From Streptomyces sp. CB09001 (GTDB lineage: Bacteria > Actinomycetota > Actinomycetes > Streptomycetales > Streptomycetaceae), in assembly GCF_003369795.1 (NCBI RefSeq), contig NZ_CP026730.1:2418001-2482000 (forward strand): DNA of 64,000 bases, in the 5' to 3' direction. The notes beneath the pieces are model-generated. The model did no database searches, had not been told where the DNA came from, and worked only from the letters and a program-made list of their open reading frames with translations. Of this stretch, positions 15,167 through 24,957 are shown one piece after another. The stretch's first letter is position 1. Every line of letters begins with the position of its first letter. The position numbers and the translations under genes were made by a program.

Positions 15167-15324
15167 GCGGCTCGCGCGGAGCGCGAGGTGTGGGCGCCCG
15201 CCGCTCAACCGCGATCCGCCGGGAATAACCGGAGACCCCCTCCTGTTACGTCGCGAAGCGACCCACGTAAGACCGCGTGTACGACGACGTGTACGACCAC
15301 GCCAAGCACAGGAGGCACCCCACC

Positions 15325-16400
<1,076 letters not shown>

Positions 16401-16425
<25 letters not shown>

Positions 16426-18365
16426 ACCCCGGCGGGGCCGCCGGGTTCCGCGTGGCCGAGCAGCGCGGAGATGCGGTCCGGTGCCACCGGCCGGGAGTAC
16501 AGCCAGCCCTGGCCGGTGTCGCAGCCGATGCGGCGCAGGCGGCTCGCCTGGTCCGAGGTCTCCACGCACTCGGCGGTGACGGTCAGGCCGAGGCGGTGGG
16601 CGAGCTGGACCATCGCCTCGACGATGACCTCGTCGGCCGGATTGGCGACCCCGGCCGTGCCGGAGGCCGCGGCGTCGGGCACGGCCTCGTACTGGAAGCC
16701 CCGGACGAACGCGCCGTCCAGCTTCAGCACCGAGACCGGCAGCCGGCTGAGGTAGGCCAGGTTCGAGTAGCCGGTGCCGAAGTCGTCGATGGCGATGTGG
16801 ACGCCCATATCGCTGAGCGCCTTGAGGACCTGGAGCGGGCGCCCCGCCGAGCCCATCACCGCCGACTCCGTCAGCTCCAGCTGGAGCAGCTGCGGCGCCA
16901 GGCCCGTCTCCTCCAGGGTGCGGGCCACGTCCGCCACCAGGTCGGAGTCCCAGACCTGGCGGACCGCCACGTTGACGCTGACGAAGATCGGCGGCTCGTC
17001 CGGGTGGGCCAGCTGCCAGCGGCGGGCCTGGTGGCAGGCGGTGCGCAGGATCCAACGGCCGAGGGGAACGATCGAGCCATCCTCCTCCGCCAGTGCGATG
17101 AACCGATTCGGCGCAAGTACGCCGAACTGAGGATGATTCCAGCGGATGAGCGCCTCGACGCCCCGCACCCGGCCGTCCTCCATGCCGACCAGCGGCTGGT
17201 ACTCCAACGCGAACTCGCCGCGCTCGATGGCGGGGCGGAGCGTGGCGGCCAGCGCCTGGCGGGTCATGCGGTTGGCGTTGCGCTCGGGGTCGAACAGGGT
17301 CCAGCGGGCCCGGCCGTCCGCCTTGGCCCAGTACAGGGTGGTGTCGGCGGCCTGCATCAGGGCGGTGGGGGTGGTGCCGGCGGTGTGGCGTTCGACGACG
17401 CCGACCGAGGCGGTGACCGACAGGCGCCGGTCGGAGAGTTCGAAGGGCGGCTGGAGGGCCGTGAGGACCGCCCCGGCCAGGTCTGCGAGCTGGTCGGTGC
17501 CGGTGGAGTCCTCCACCAGGAGGGCGAACTCGTCGCCGCCGAGCCGGGCCACCAGCGGGACGCCGGACCGGGCCTGGGCCGCCTCCTCCGCGCACCTGGT
17601 CAGCCGTTCGGCCACGGCGGCCAGGAGCCGGTCGCCGACGCGGTGGCCGTGGGTGTCGTTGACGGCCTTGAAGCCGTCCAGGTCCAGGTAGCACACGCCG
17701 ATCCGGCCGGTGCCGCCGTGCTCGTACGACTCCGCCTCCAGCGCGGCGGTCAGGCGTTCGAAGAACAGGGCGCGGTTGGGCAGCCTGGTCACCGGGTCGT
17801 GCATCTGGAGGTGACGCAGCCGGGCCTGGAGTTCGCGCCGGGCACTCACGTCGGCGACGGAGAGCAGCAGGCCCGTGGCGTCCCCGTCACCGGAACCCCC
17901 GGAACCGGCCAGCGGCTCGACCGTCACCTGCGCCCACAAGGAGTGCCCGTCGGCCCGCTTCAGCCGTCTGGTGCAGCGCAGCCGGGCCCGGTGGCCGCGC
18001 AGCACCTCGCGGTACGCGTGCCAAGTGCCGGCGTCGGAGGCGAGGTCGACGAGGTCGGCCGCCACGGACCCGGCCAGTGCGTCCGGGTCGGTGCCGAGCA
18101 GGGCGCCCAGGGTGTCGTTGGCGCTGACGACCAGACCCTCGGCGTCGACGACGGCCATGGCGAGCGGGGCCGTGGTGAACACCGACCGGTAGGCCGGGGG
18201 CTCCGTACGCACGGCACGAGGAGCCAGACTTTCATCACTCTCTGTAACGGCCGGGCCGAGATCCGCTGCGGGCGCCGGCCCTTCGGAGGTTCCGTTCACC
18301 GCTCGCTCCCGCAGTGCCTCGATCTCTGTTCGTGCTCTGTTCGTGCAGGAAAGTGTGCCGATCAT
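16401..18365 (-). CDS. cdgA: PAS-GGDEF-EAL c-di-GMP turnover protein, probable CdgA
   Basis: A 654-residue protein. A PAS domain comes first (about 50-165; YRSVFTTAPLAMAVVDAEGLVVSANDTLG). Next is a diguanylate cyclase domain (about 185-350) with an intact GGDEF motif in LVARLGGDEFALLVED, then an EAL phosphodiesterase domain (about 370-640) with VEALIRWNHPQ, LELTES, AIDDFGTGYSNLAYL and ECVET. Both catalytic motifs look intact. No membrane segment is seen, so it is probably cytoplasmic. In S. coelicolor a BldD-regulated protein of this architecture (CdgA, SCO2817) alters development when overexpressed; the identification rests on architecture and remembered gene order. The start is uncertain: no clear ribosome binding site precedes the ATG at 18365. 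Confidence 0.75.
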
Positions 18366-18631
18366 AGAGGCTGACACCGGGCCCTTCCAGCCGCCGTTCC
18401 GCGTTCCGGACCGAGCAACCCGTCCGGCAGATCGTTTCTGCTCACTCCTGGACGGGTCCGTCACCCCTCCGACCAGTTGTGACGTTCCGTGAGTGCCTTC
18501 GAGGTGTCGGCCGGGAGAACTCCTGCGAAATCCCGGACGACTCACCCATCCGGTGCATGCGAACAGGGCGTAATACGACAATCATGCACAAGCTGGGTGC
18601 GGTGTCCCGTCAACCGCGTCCGGAGGTCCAT

Positions 18632-19894
18632 GTGCCGCGCCCGCTCCCCCGGACCAGGCTGCGCAGCACCGCCGCGGTGTGCACCACGATGTCGGCGCTC
18701 GCCGCGACCTCCCTGATCACCGCGCCCTCGGTCGCCGAGCCCTTCTCCCCGGAGCCCTGCGCGCTCCAGCGCACCGACGTGCACCACTCCGAGGGCCTGG
18801 ACACCTGGAACGCGACCTATCCGCGGCCCGCCCGCGCCCTGGACGCGGTGATGGTGTTCCTGTCCTTCCCCGACTCCCAGCCGCTGACGGCACCGGCCGA
18901 ACTCGCCGCCGACCACTTCCCCGCCACCGCCGACTTCTTCCGGCGCGCCTCCTACGGCGCCTTCACGCTCCGCCCGCACCCGCTGCGGGACTGGATCCGG
19001 ATGCCGGGCCCGTCCACGTCGTACGCCATACGGCGGGACTGGAGCCCGGAGCACCGGGCCGCCTACCTGCGCGACGCGCTGACCGCGGCCGACCGGTACG
19101 TGGACTTCTCCCGGTACGACGTCGTCTACTTCGTCGCGGACCCGGACGCGCCCGGGGTGGACTCCGACGCCACGAAGGTCGTCAACCTGGACACCCCGCT
19201 GCGGGCGGACGGCACGGACATCCGGCGGGTGGTCACGGTCTTCGAGAACCATCCGCCGGACCGGCTGGTCCTGGCCCACGAGACGGGGCACGTCTTCGAC
19301 CTGCCGGACCTGTACCACCGGCCGGCGGACGGCAAGGGCGACTGGGACACGCACGTCGGCGACTGGGACCTGATGGGCAGCCAGTTCGGACTCTCCCCGG
19401 ACCTCTTCGGCTGGCACAAGTGGAAGCTGGGCTGGCTGGACCCCCGGCAGGTGGCCTGCGTGCGGGGCGGCGAACCGACCCGGCTGACGCTGGAGCCGCT
19501 GGGCGCGGGCCCCGGCGTGGTGGTGGCCGGCGCCGCGGGCGCGCCGGCCTTCGGCCTCGGGCGGGGCACGAAGCTGGCGGTGGTGCGCACGGGGGCGGGC
19601 AGCGCGCTCGCCTTCGAGGTGCGCACACCGGTCGGCAACGACGCCGCCTCCTGCCGCTCGGGGGTGCTGGTGTACCGGGTGCACAGCGGGGCGGAGTCGG
19701 GCGGCGGGCCCATCGAGGTGGTCGACGCCCACCCGGGCACCGAGGCCTGCTGGGCCGACTCGGTCTACCCCCCGCTCGCCGACGCCCCGGTGGCCCTCGG
19801 CGAGAGCTTCACGGTGCCGGGCGACGGCGTACGGGTGGAGGTCGAGGACCGCACGGAATCGGGCACCTGGACCGTACGGATCACCCCCGGGTGA
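18632..19894 (+). CDS. Secreted M6-like zinc metalloprotease
   Basis: A 420-residue exported protein. A signal peptide (LRSTAAVCTTMSALAATSL, cleavage near SVAEP) is followed by an M6 (immune inhibitor A-like) metalloprotease domain with LAHETGHVFDLPDLYH carrying the HExxH-type zinc motif. GDWDLMGS provides the Met-turn-like element. The GTG at 18632 with GGAGG six bases upstream gives the cleanest signal peptide; an in-frame ATG at 18584 has no good site. It is divergent from the c-di-GMP gene. It probably degrades extracellular protein; the substrate is unknown. Confidence 0.8.
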   Translation: MPRPLPRTRLRSTAAVCTTMSALAATSLITAPSVAEPFSPEPCALQRTDVHHSEGLDTWNATYPRPARALDAVMVFLSFPDSQPLTAPAELAADHFPATADFFRRASYGAFTLRPHPLRDWIRMPGPSTSYAIRRDWSPEHRAAYLRDALTAADRYVDFSRYDVVYFVADPDAPGVDSDATKVVNLDTPLRADGTDIRRVVTVFENHPPDRLVLAHETGHVFDLPDLYHRPADGKGDWDTHVGDWDLMGSQFGLSPDLFGWHKWKLGWLDPRQVACVRGGEPTRLTLEPLGAGPGVVVAGAAGAPAFGLGRGTKLAVVRTGAGSALAFEVRTPVGNDAASCRSGVLVYRVHSGAESGGGPIEVVDAHPGTEACWADSVYPPLADAPVALGESFTVPGDGVRVEVEDRTESGTWTVRITPG

Positions 19895-20002
19895 CCCGCC
19901 CCCCGGCCCACACGAACTCTCGGCCAAGCCCCCACCCCCCGGCCCACCTAGCGGGGGGGGTGTGGGTGGCGAAGCCCCCACACCGCGCGGCGAAGCCGCG
20001 CA

Positions 20003-20054
20003 AAAACAACGATGGCGAGGAGGTTCACGCTTTCCGCGAACACGCCTCGCCATC
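20003..20054 (-). terminator. Intrinsic terminator downstream of tRNA-Lys (minus)
   Basis: On the minus strand a perfect 10-bp stem (GATGGCGAGG with CCTCGCCATC) is followed by GTTGTTTTTG, one of the few hairpins in this window with a real U-run. It begins 8 bases after the tRNA 3' end. Confidence 0.8.
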
Positions 20055-20061
20055 GCCATCG

Positions 20062-20135
20062 TGCGCCGCCAGGGACTCGAACCCCGGACCCGCTGATTAA
20101 GAGTCAGCTGCTCTAACCAACTGAGCTAGCGGCGC
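20062..20135 (-). tRNA. tRNA-Lys (CTT)
   Basis: 74 bases folding as a standard cloverleaf: 7-bp acceptor stem GCGCCGC/GCGGCGC, GCTC/GAGC D stem, 5-bp anticodon stem with loop CTCTTAA (anticodon CTT, lysine), and a T arm with TTCGAGT. CCA is not encoded. It is identical to the plus-strand copies at 33690 and 37016. A plausible -10 (TAAGGT, minus strand, 20151-20156) lies inside the overlapping CDS. Confidence 0.96.
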
Positions 20136-20740
20136 CTGCTGACGTCGTAGACCTTAGCATCCTGGTCGGCGGGAGGAAAAATCGAAATCCGCACCGCCGC
20201 GCGGGCCGCCCGCACGGCCGCCCAGAGCATGATCTCCGGGCCGGGCAGCCACGGCTGGCGGGTGTCCGGGGCCACGAGCCAGCGGGATCCGGAGCGCGGC
20301 GGCGCACCCGCGGGGGACACGGAGCCCGCGGGGGCCGGTACGGTCACCGCGTCCCCGGCGCCGTGGCACAGCAGCGGCGGCACCTCTCCCGTACGGCCGC
20401 CCTCCCGGCCGCGGGCGCTCCACTCCTCCCAGTCGAGCAGCGACGGCAGCCGCTGGGCGGTGCCCGGAGCGGCGAACAGCAGCATCCGGCCGCGGAACTC
20501 CGCCACCGGGCCCGAGCCGGGGCCGTCGCCCCACAGCCGGTCCAGCATCCGGCGGCCGAAGATGGCTGGAGCGCTCACCACGTCGAAGGCGGAACCGCAC
20601 GGCAGGACGACCGGGGCCTCGGGCCGCTCCTCCCAGAGCGCGAGCGTGCTGCGCGGGTACGCGCCCGCCGAGGCCAGCCAGGCGGCGCCGTCCGAGGTGA
20701 CGTCCGAGGCATGGGGCGTGGCGTTGCGTGTGCTGCTCAT
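20126..20740 (-). CDS. Small bifunctional primase/polymerase-like protein
   Basis: A 204-residue protein similar to the N-terminal prim-pol domain proteins of Streptomyces (WLASAGAYPRSTLALWEERPEAPVVLPCGSAFDVVSAPAIFGRRMLDRL, later GSRWLVAPDTRQPWLPGPEIMLWAAVRAARA). No intact polymerase catalytic triad can be pointed to, so activity is doubtful. The stop codon TAG lies inside the tRNA-Lys gene: the final ten bases of the CDS are the first ten bases of the tRNA (GCGCCGCTAG). The ATG at 20740 has no clear ribosome binding site; a TAGATA box about 10 bases upstream would fit leaderless transcription. The role is unknown. Confidence 0.7.
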   Translation of the reverse strand: MSSTRNATPHASDVTSDGAAWLASAGAYPRSTLALWEERPEAPVVLPCGSAFDVVSAPAIFGRRMLDRLWGDGPGSGPVAEFRGRMLLFAAPGTAQRLPSLLDWEEWSARGREGGRTGEVPPLLCHGAGDAVTVPAPAGSVSPAGAPPRSGSRWLVAPDTRQPWLPGPEIMLWAAVRAARAAVRISIFPPADQDAKVYDVSRRR

Positions 20741-20872
20741 ACCGCAAATATCTACCGGGCGTGAGGACTCCGCTCCGCTGGGTTGCGGGAAACCGGGACA
20801 CAGCGGCCGGGAGGGGAGTATCTTGCCCAGCCTTCTGGCATATGCGCTCCGGTCATCCGCCCGCCCCCGGGC

Positions 20873-21220
20873 TCACTCGGCCGACTCGCCGCGCATCAGG
20901 TCCCGGCCGAACTCCACCATCTTCTTGGCGTAGTCCTCGGTCCACTCCGCGCGTTCGGCGATGTCCGCGGGCGTCAGCCGGTCGAACCGCCTCGGATCGG
21001 CCAGCTGCGCCGCCGCGAGCGCCTGGAACTCCATCGCCCGGTCCGCCGCCGCGCGGAACGCGTGGGTCAGCTCGGTGGCGCGTTCGAGCAGGGCCCGGGG
21101 GTCGTCGATCGACTCGAGGTCGAAGAAGTGCTCGGGATCGGCGGCCGCCTCCGCCGGCTCGAAGAGCAGGGGCGCGGGGCGTAGCCGCGGTTCGTGCCGA
21201 CGCGGCGTGGGCTCCGCCAT
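20873..21220 (-). CDS. Conserved small acidic helical protein, function unknown
   Basis: A 115-residue protein with no recognised enzymatic motif. It is rich in Ala, Glu and Arg and predicted largely helical (ADPEHFFDLESIDDPRALLERATELTHAFRAAADRAMEFQALAAAQLADP, then RFDRLTPADIAERAEWTEDYAKKMVEFGRDL). The ATG at 21220 follows GAGGAGGAG, a very strong site, so it is likely a real and well-translated gene. It lies between the prim-pol-like gene and the pectate lyase on the same strand, separated from the latter by a terminator hairpin. Confidence 0.7.
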   Translation of the reverse strand: MAEPTPRRHEPRLRPAPLLFEPAEAAADPEHFFDLESIDDPRALLERATELTHAFRAAADRAMEFQALAAAQLADPRRFDRLTPADIAERAEWTEDYAKKMVEFGRDLMRGESAE

Positions 21221-21317
21221 GTCTTCTCCTCCTCGTGCGGGACGACGGCCCGTCCCCGGGTGCGGGGACCCTCCGGTGGAGTGGGCCACCGTCCATTGTC
21301 CCGCGCCGCGCAAGAGG

Positions 21318-21356
21318 GCGGGGTGGGTCCGGAACCGCGATCCGGACCCACCCCGC
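21318..21356. terminator. Terminator hairpin downstream of pectate lyase
   Basis: A perfect 16-bp stem (GCGGGGTGGGTCCGGA and its complement) with a 7-base loop, starting 14 bases after the pectate lyase stop. Confidence 0.7.
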
Positions 21357-21369
21357 CCGCCCGGCCGGG

Positions 21370-22935
21370 TCAGCCCGCGTACGTCTCGAACTCGGCGATC
21401 CTCGGAGTGCCGGAGGCGCCGGTGATCTCGAAGGTGATCTTCTCCAGCGAGACCGGGGAGAAGCCGATCACGCCCGCTCCGCTGCCGGAGGCCAGGACGG
21501 CGCCGGTGTCGTGGTCGACCACGCGGTAGGAGCCGACGGTACCCTCGGAGCCCGCCGCCTCACGGATGTTGATCTTGCCGACGGTGGTCGCGGAGGACCA
21601 CTTCACGGAGATGGAACCGGTCGTGCCGGCCGGGGACCAGTACGTGCCGAGGTCACCGTCGCGCACGTTGCCGTAGCTGGTGCCGCTCGCCTTGGACGAG
21701 CCGTCGGAGCCCGCCCCGACGCTCAGGTTGGTCCCGGTCGGCGGATCGGTCGGGTCCGGGTCGGTCGGGTCCGTCGGGTCGGGATCGGTCGGGTCCGGGT
21801 CGGTGGGGTCGGTCGGGTCCGGGCTCTGCGGGGTGCAGCTGCCGTCCGAGACCTTCAGGCCCTTGTTCGCGCCCGCCGTGCCGCTCACGACGGACGGCAC
21901 GCAGGAGGCGTCGTCGAGGCTGTAGGAGTACGGGATGGACACCGTGGTGTTGGACTGCGGGTCGGGGCCGGCCGGGTTGTTGTCCCCGCCGGGCTCGGAC
22001 CAGGTCACGTTGTCGAAGATGTTGCCGCTGACCTGCCAGGACCCGGCCGCGTCGGTGTAGAAGGTGCCGAGGACGTCCTTGGAGTCCTCGAAGTAGTTGT
22101 TGTCGACCTTGGCCTTGGCGCCGGCCCGGGAGTTGATCCCCGACTTGTTCAGGCTCACGTAGTGGTTGTTGTACATGTGGGCCGTGCCGCCGCGCAGCAG
22201 GGGTGCGCGGGAGTCGATGTTCTCGTACAGGTTGTGGTGGAAGGTGACGTACCCGTTCGAGGTGTCGCTCTCGCTGGAGCCGATCAGCCCGCCCCGGCCG
22301 GAGTTGCGCAGGACGCTGTAGGACAGGGTGACGTACTGGGTGTTGTCCTTCATGTCGAAGAGGCCGTCGTAGCCCTCCGACTCCCCGCCGGAGGCCTCCA
22401 GGGTGGAGTGGTCGACCCAGACGTTGCGGACGTCGCTCTCCATGCCGATGGCGTCGCCGCCGTTGGAGGTGGGCGAGCCGGACTTCTTGACGTTCCGGAC
22501 GGTCACGTTCTGGATGACGATGTTGCTGGACTCGCGGATGTGGATGCCCAGCTGGTCGAAGACGGCGCCGTTTCCGACCCCGACGATCGTGATGTTGCTG
22601 ACCTGCTTCAGCTCGATCTTGTCGGCCGCGGTGTTGCAGCTGTCGCCCGACACCTTGCTGGTGTTGCCGTGGTTGACGGTGCCCTCGACCTCGATGGTGA
22701 TCGGGGTGCTGCTGCTGGCCCGGCCGCACAGGGCCTGGTGGATCGCGGTGCCGGTGGTGGCCCGGACGGTCTGTCCGCCCGCGCCGCCGGTCGTGCCGCC
22801 GTTCTGGGTCGCGTAGCCGGTGGCGCCGCCGGCCGCTGCCGCCGCCTCGGGCATCGTCAGCACCACACCGGCCGCGGCCGCGAGGGCCAGCGTGCCCAGC
22901 GCCGCTTGGAGTCGCAGCGCGACTGGTCGTCTCAT
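21370..22935 (-). CDS. Secreted pectate lyase (PL1) with DPT-repeat linker and discoidin-like C-terminal domain
   Basis: A 521-residue secreted enzyme. A signal peptide (LGTLALAAAAGVVLTMPEAAAAA) is followed by a PL1 beta-helix (about 40-370) with the family landmarks GNGAVFDQLGIHIRESSNIVIQNV, DAIGMESDVRNVWVDHSTL and the RxPxxR motif in NIDSRAPLLRGG. A low-complexity DPTDP linker of about 30 residues leads to a C-terminal beta-sandwich of the F5/8 type C (carbohydrate-binding) kind. It should cleave polygalacturonate by beta-elimination outside the cell. I prefer the ATG at 22935 (GGGGAG seven bases upstream); an ATG at 22950 is possible. A palindrome typical of LacI-family control lies upstream. 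Confidence 0.9.
   Translation of the reverse strand: MRRPVALRLQAALGTLALAAAAGVVLTMPEAAAAAGGATGYATQNGGTTGGAGGQTVRATTGTAIHQALCGRASSSTPITIEVEGTVNHGNTSKVSGDSCNTAADKIELKQVSNITIVGVGNGAVFDQLGIHIRESSNIVIQNVTVRNVKKSGSPTSNGGDAIGMESDVRNVWVDHSTLEASGGESEGYDGLFDMKDNTQYVTLSYSVLRNSGRGGLIGSSESDTSNGYVTFHHNLYENIDSRAPLLRGGTAHMYNNHYVSLNKSGINSRAGAKAKVDNNYFEDSKDVLGTFYTDAAGSWQVSGNIFDNVTWSEPGGDNNPAGPDPQSNTTVSIPYSYSLDDASCVPSVVSGTAGANKGLKVSDGSCTPQSPDPTDPTDPDPTDPDPTDPTDPDPTDPPTGTNLSVGAGSDGSSKASGTSYGNVRDGDLGTYWSPAGTTGSISVKWSSATTVGKINIREAAGSEGTVGSYRVVDHDTGAVLASGSGAGVIGFSPVSLEKITFEITGASGTPRIAEFETYAG
21743..21830. repeat. Tandem repeat encoding DPTDP linker
   Basis: GGGTC(C/G)G-type units with the 6-base core GTCGGG and its longer 15-18 base periods repeat across about 88 bases and encode the Asp-Pro-Thr linker of the pectate lyase. 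Length variation by slippage is expected and would not alter the reading frame when whole units change. Confidence 0.75.
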
Positions 22936-23008
22936 CCTCGGTCTCCCCATTCGCCTTCACATGCCGGAACGAAAGCCATGGCGTGATCATGTCAATCACA
23001 CGATGGCG

Positions 23009-23020
23009 GAAAGCGCTTTC
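23009..23020. promoter_or_regulatory. LacI/GalR-type palindrome upstream of pectate lyase
   Basis: GAAAGCGCTTTC is a perfect 12-base palindrome with the central CG typical of LacI-family operators, 74 bases upstream of the pectate lyase start. It suggests carbohydrate-dependent repression; no cognate lacI gene is in the window. Confidence 0.5.
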
Positions 23021-23163
23021 TCGGCGTGAGAATAGGGGGAGCTTCGAGTGCTGACAAGGGTTCAGGCGAGTTACTGAGGGTTCAGATTTACGATCAGCGT
23101 CCATCTACTTGAACGGAGGACGCTCGATGTGCACCCCGGCCGGAGCTGCGGTACGATCATCTT

Positions 23164-23310
23164 GCCTGATCACGGGGGCCAACTCCCCGCAACGGGCACT
23201 GCGTTGGTGGTCCAAGGAAAGACGCCCCACTTCCCGTGGGGAAATGCAGGTGCAAGGCCTGCCCAGCGCTCGACGAGAACCCCGGTCCGCACTCGCGGAC
23301 CGGGGTTCTC
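23164..23310 (+). ncRNA. Candidate structured RNA (unassigned)
   Basis: This intergenic stretch can fold into several conserved-looking elements: a CGGGG/CCCCG hairpin (23173-23189) and a three-way junction closed by 23196-23202 with 23246-23253. The junction encloses TTGG/CCAA (23204-23215) and CCCCAC/GTGGGG (23225-23241) hairpins. An alternative hairpin GCAGG/CCTGC (23246-23262) would exclude the closing stem. A TACGAT box (23152-23157) could be a -10. A 16-bp hairpin ends the region. I could not match it to a known RNA family, and single-sequence folding in high-G+C DNA is weak evidence. An in-frame ATG with a good GGAGG at 23127 also opens here, but it reads antisense through the racemase. 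Confidence 0.3.
23275..23310. terminator. Strong terminator hairpin after the racemase operon
   Basis: A perfect 16-bp stem (GAGAACCCCGGTCCGC and its complement) with loop ACTC, 17 bases downstream of the racemase stop. It can stop transcription from either side. Confidence 0.75.
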
Positions 23311-23326
23311 CCGTGTCGGGCCCTGC

Positions 23327-24058
23327 TCAGACCTGCACCACCGGCTCCCGGGTGAACAGCGCGCCCAGTTCCGGTGCGTTGACCCGGCGGTCGGCCAGGC
23401 GCAGGCACTCCCAGATCGTGACCTGGTTCGCGGTGAGGACCGGTTTGCCCAGCTCCTTCTCCAGGGCCGGGATGTACGCCGCCGTGTGCAGGGCCGTGTC
23501 CGGCAGGAGCACCGCCTGGACGTCCGGGCGGTCGGCGGCGCGGGCCAGCGCCAGCACCTCCGCCTCGGTCCAGGTGCCGACCTCCGCCGCCGTGACGATG
23601 CCCGAGCTGACGACGTCGGCCACCTCGATGCCGGCGGTGCCCAGGAAGTCCGCGAAGAGCCGCGCCACGTCCTGCGGATAGGTCGCGCCGATCGAGACCC
23701 GCCGCACCCCGAGCTCCTTCGCCGCGTGCACGAAGGCGAAGGAGGTGGACGAGGCAGGCATGCCCGCCGCCTGGGCCAGGGCGCGCACCTGCTCGTGGGC
23801 GCCGTCCCAGCCGTGCACGAAGCTGCCGCTGGTGCAGGCCCACACCACGGCGTCGGCGCCGGCCAGCCGCAGCTCGGCCACGCCCGCCTCGAGCCGCGCG
23901 GGCGAGCCCATCTCGAGGAGCGCGTCCACCCGGTGGGCGTCCTCGCCGATGTCCGTGTGCACCAGGTCCACCCGGATGCCGCTGCTCAGGAGCTGCTCGA
24001 TGCGTGGGTAGTCGTCCTCGCCGGAGTGGCCCGGGTACAGGATTCCCAGTGCTGTCAT
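23327..24058 (-). CDS. Asp/Glu racemase-fold protein (maleate isomerase/EutA-like), one catalytic Cys missing
   Basis: A 243-residue protein of the superfamily that includes maleate cis-trans isomerase, arylmalonate decarboxylase, hydantoin racemase and EutA. The N-terminal half has the first cysteine in AVVWACTSGSFVHG, but the second half reads VLLPDTALHTAAYIPALEKELGKPVLTANQVTIW, with Asp where the second catalytic Cys (as in SCTNLPT of the adjacent paralog) is expected. It may therefore be a one-cysteine enzyme or a non-racemising partner. The ATG at 24058 overlaps the upstream TGA (ATGA) and follows GGAAGG. Context (Ehu-type transporter, dehydrogenase, amidase) suggests catabolism of an imported amino acid or derivative. 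Confidence 0.8.
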   Translation of the reverse strand: MTALGILYPGHSGEDDYPRIEQLLSSGIRVDLVHTDIGEDAHRVDALLEMGSPARLEAGVAELRLAGADAVVWACTSGSFVHGWDGAHEQVRALAQAAGMPASSTSFAFVHAAKELGVRRVSIGATYPQDVARLFADFLGTAGIEVADVVSSGIVTAAEVGTWTEAEVLALARAADRPDVQAVLLPDTALHTAAYIPALEKELGKPVLTANQVTIWECLRLADRRVNAPELGALFTREPVVQV

Positions 24059-24957
24059 GTCCACCCTTCCTGCTGCTGTTCCGTGTCCGGGACGTCACCG
24101 ACGCCCGGCAAGTCCACCGCGGCGGGTCCGACCGGGCCCGCCACCGCGGGGTCGACGGGGACCACGGGCCCCACCACCGCGGGACCCGCCGCACCCGTCG
24201 CCGCGGGGCCGAGGCGCGCGGCCGGATCGGTCAGCGCCTGGTACGGCCCCACCGCAGGGGTACCCAGTCGGCGCAGTGCCGCCCACATCGTCACTTGGTT
24301 GGCCGAGATCACCGGGATCCGCAGCTCGGCCTCCAGCTGGGGGATCACGTCGTAGGTGGGGAGGTTGGTGCAGGAGATGAACAGGGCGTCCGCCGCTCCC
24401 GGCGCGGGCACGGCCTGGCGGGCCATGTCGGCCACGTCCCGGTACGGCACCCTCCAGATGTGCCGGGTCAGCCCCATGAAGGCGCAGCCCGTGATGGTGA
24501 CGCCCGCCTCGGCGACGTACGCCTCCAGCGCCCGGGTCACGGACACGGTGTACGGCGTCACCAGCGCGACCCGGCGCACGCCCAGCTCGGCCAGCGCGTC
24601 GAGCAGGGCGCCGGAGGTCGTGACGGACGGGACCGCGCCCGCCCAGGTCATCGCCTCGCACATGGCGCGTTCCCCGGCGATGCCGCCGACGAAGCTGCCC
24701 GAGGTGCAGGCGTAGGCGACGACCTCGGGGGCGATGGCGTTGAGGGTGCGCACCGCCTCGCCGAGGGTCTCGTGCTCGCTGACCATCCGGGCGAGGTCCA
24801 GACTGACCTCGACGGGCACGAAGGGGGTCCGTGTCATGTGCAGTGACACGTCGTCGGGCACCCATCGCCACAGCTCGCGATCGAGTGCGAAGTCGAACGG
24901 GGCGACCACGCCGACCCCGCGTTGCGGAGCTGGTCCGCCGAGAAAGGAGATGTCCAT
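24055..24957 (-). CDS. Asp/Glu racemase-fold protein (maleate isomerase/EutA-like) with Pro/Val-rich tail
   Basis: A 300-residue paralog of the next gene in the operon. Both catalytic cysteines are present (VVAYACTSGSFVGG and ALFISCTNLPTYDVIPQLE). It ends with an unusual 50-residue Ala/Gly/Pro/Val-rich tail (AGPAVVGPVVPVDPAVAGPV) absent from the paralog. The start is uncertain: the ATG at 24957 is preceded by GTGAGGCC at long range, and in-frame GTGs at 24966 and 24975 exist. Its stop overlaps the start of the second paralog. It is probably a racemase, isomerase or decarboxylase of a dicarboxylate-like substrate. Confidence 0.8.
   Translation of the reverse strand: MDISFLGGPAPQRGVGVVAPFDFALDRELWRWVPDDVSLHMTRTPFVPVEVSLDLARMVSEHETLGEAVRTLNAIAPEVVAYACTSGSFVGGIAGERAMCEAMTWAGAVPSVTTSGALLDALAELGVRRVALVTPYTVSVTRALEAYVAEAGVTITGCAFMGLTRHIWRVPYRDVADMARQAVPAPGAADALFISCTNLPTYDVIPQLEAELRIPVISANQVTMWAALRRLGTPAVGPYQALTDPAARLGPAATGAAGPAVVGPVVPVDPAVAGPVGPAAVDLPGVGDVPDTEQQQEGWT

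Noticed and set aside
20062..20135. Prophage or integrative-element attachment site at a tRNA 3' end
   Set aside because: No integrase gene is present, and no partial 3'-end repeat was found beyond the complete identical tRNA copies.
21743..21830. Regular repeats that might suggest a CRISPR array
   Set aside because: The period is only 6-18 bases, there are no unique spacers, and the repeat encodes an in-frame DPT linker.
20728..22986. Plus-strand open frame of 752 codons opposite the pectate lyase
   Set aside because: It has valine/glycine-rich repetitive sequence and lies antisense to a clear PL1 enzyme with signal peptide and catalytic motifs.
23173..23262. Cobalamin riboswitch, suggested by CCCCGCAAC and CCTGCC boxes
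   Set aside because: The boxes are in the wrong order and the conserved B12-box sequence and spacing are missing; no B12-related gene follows.
23127..23681. Plus-strand CDS with a good GGAGG starting at 23127
   Set aside because: Most of it is antisense to the racemase gene, the product has no family, and it crosses a strong terminator hairpin.
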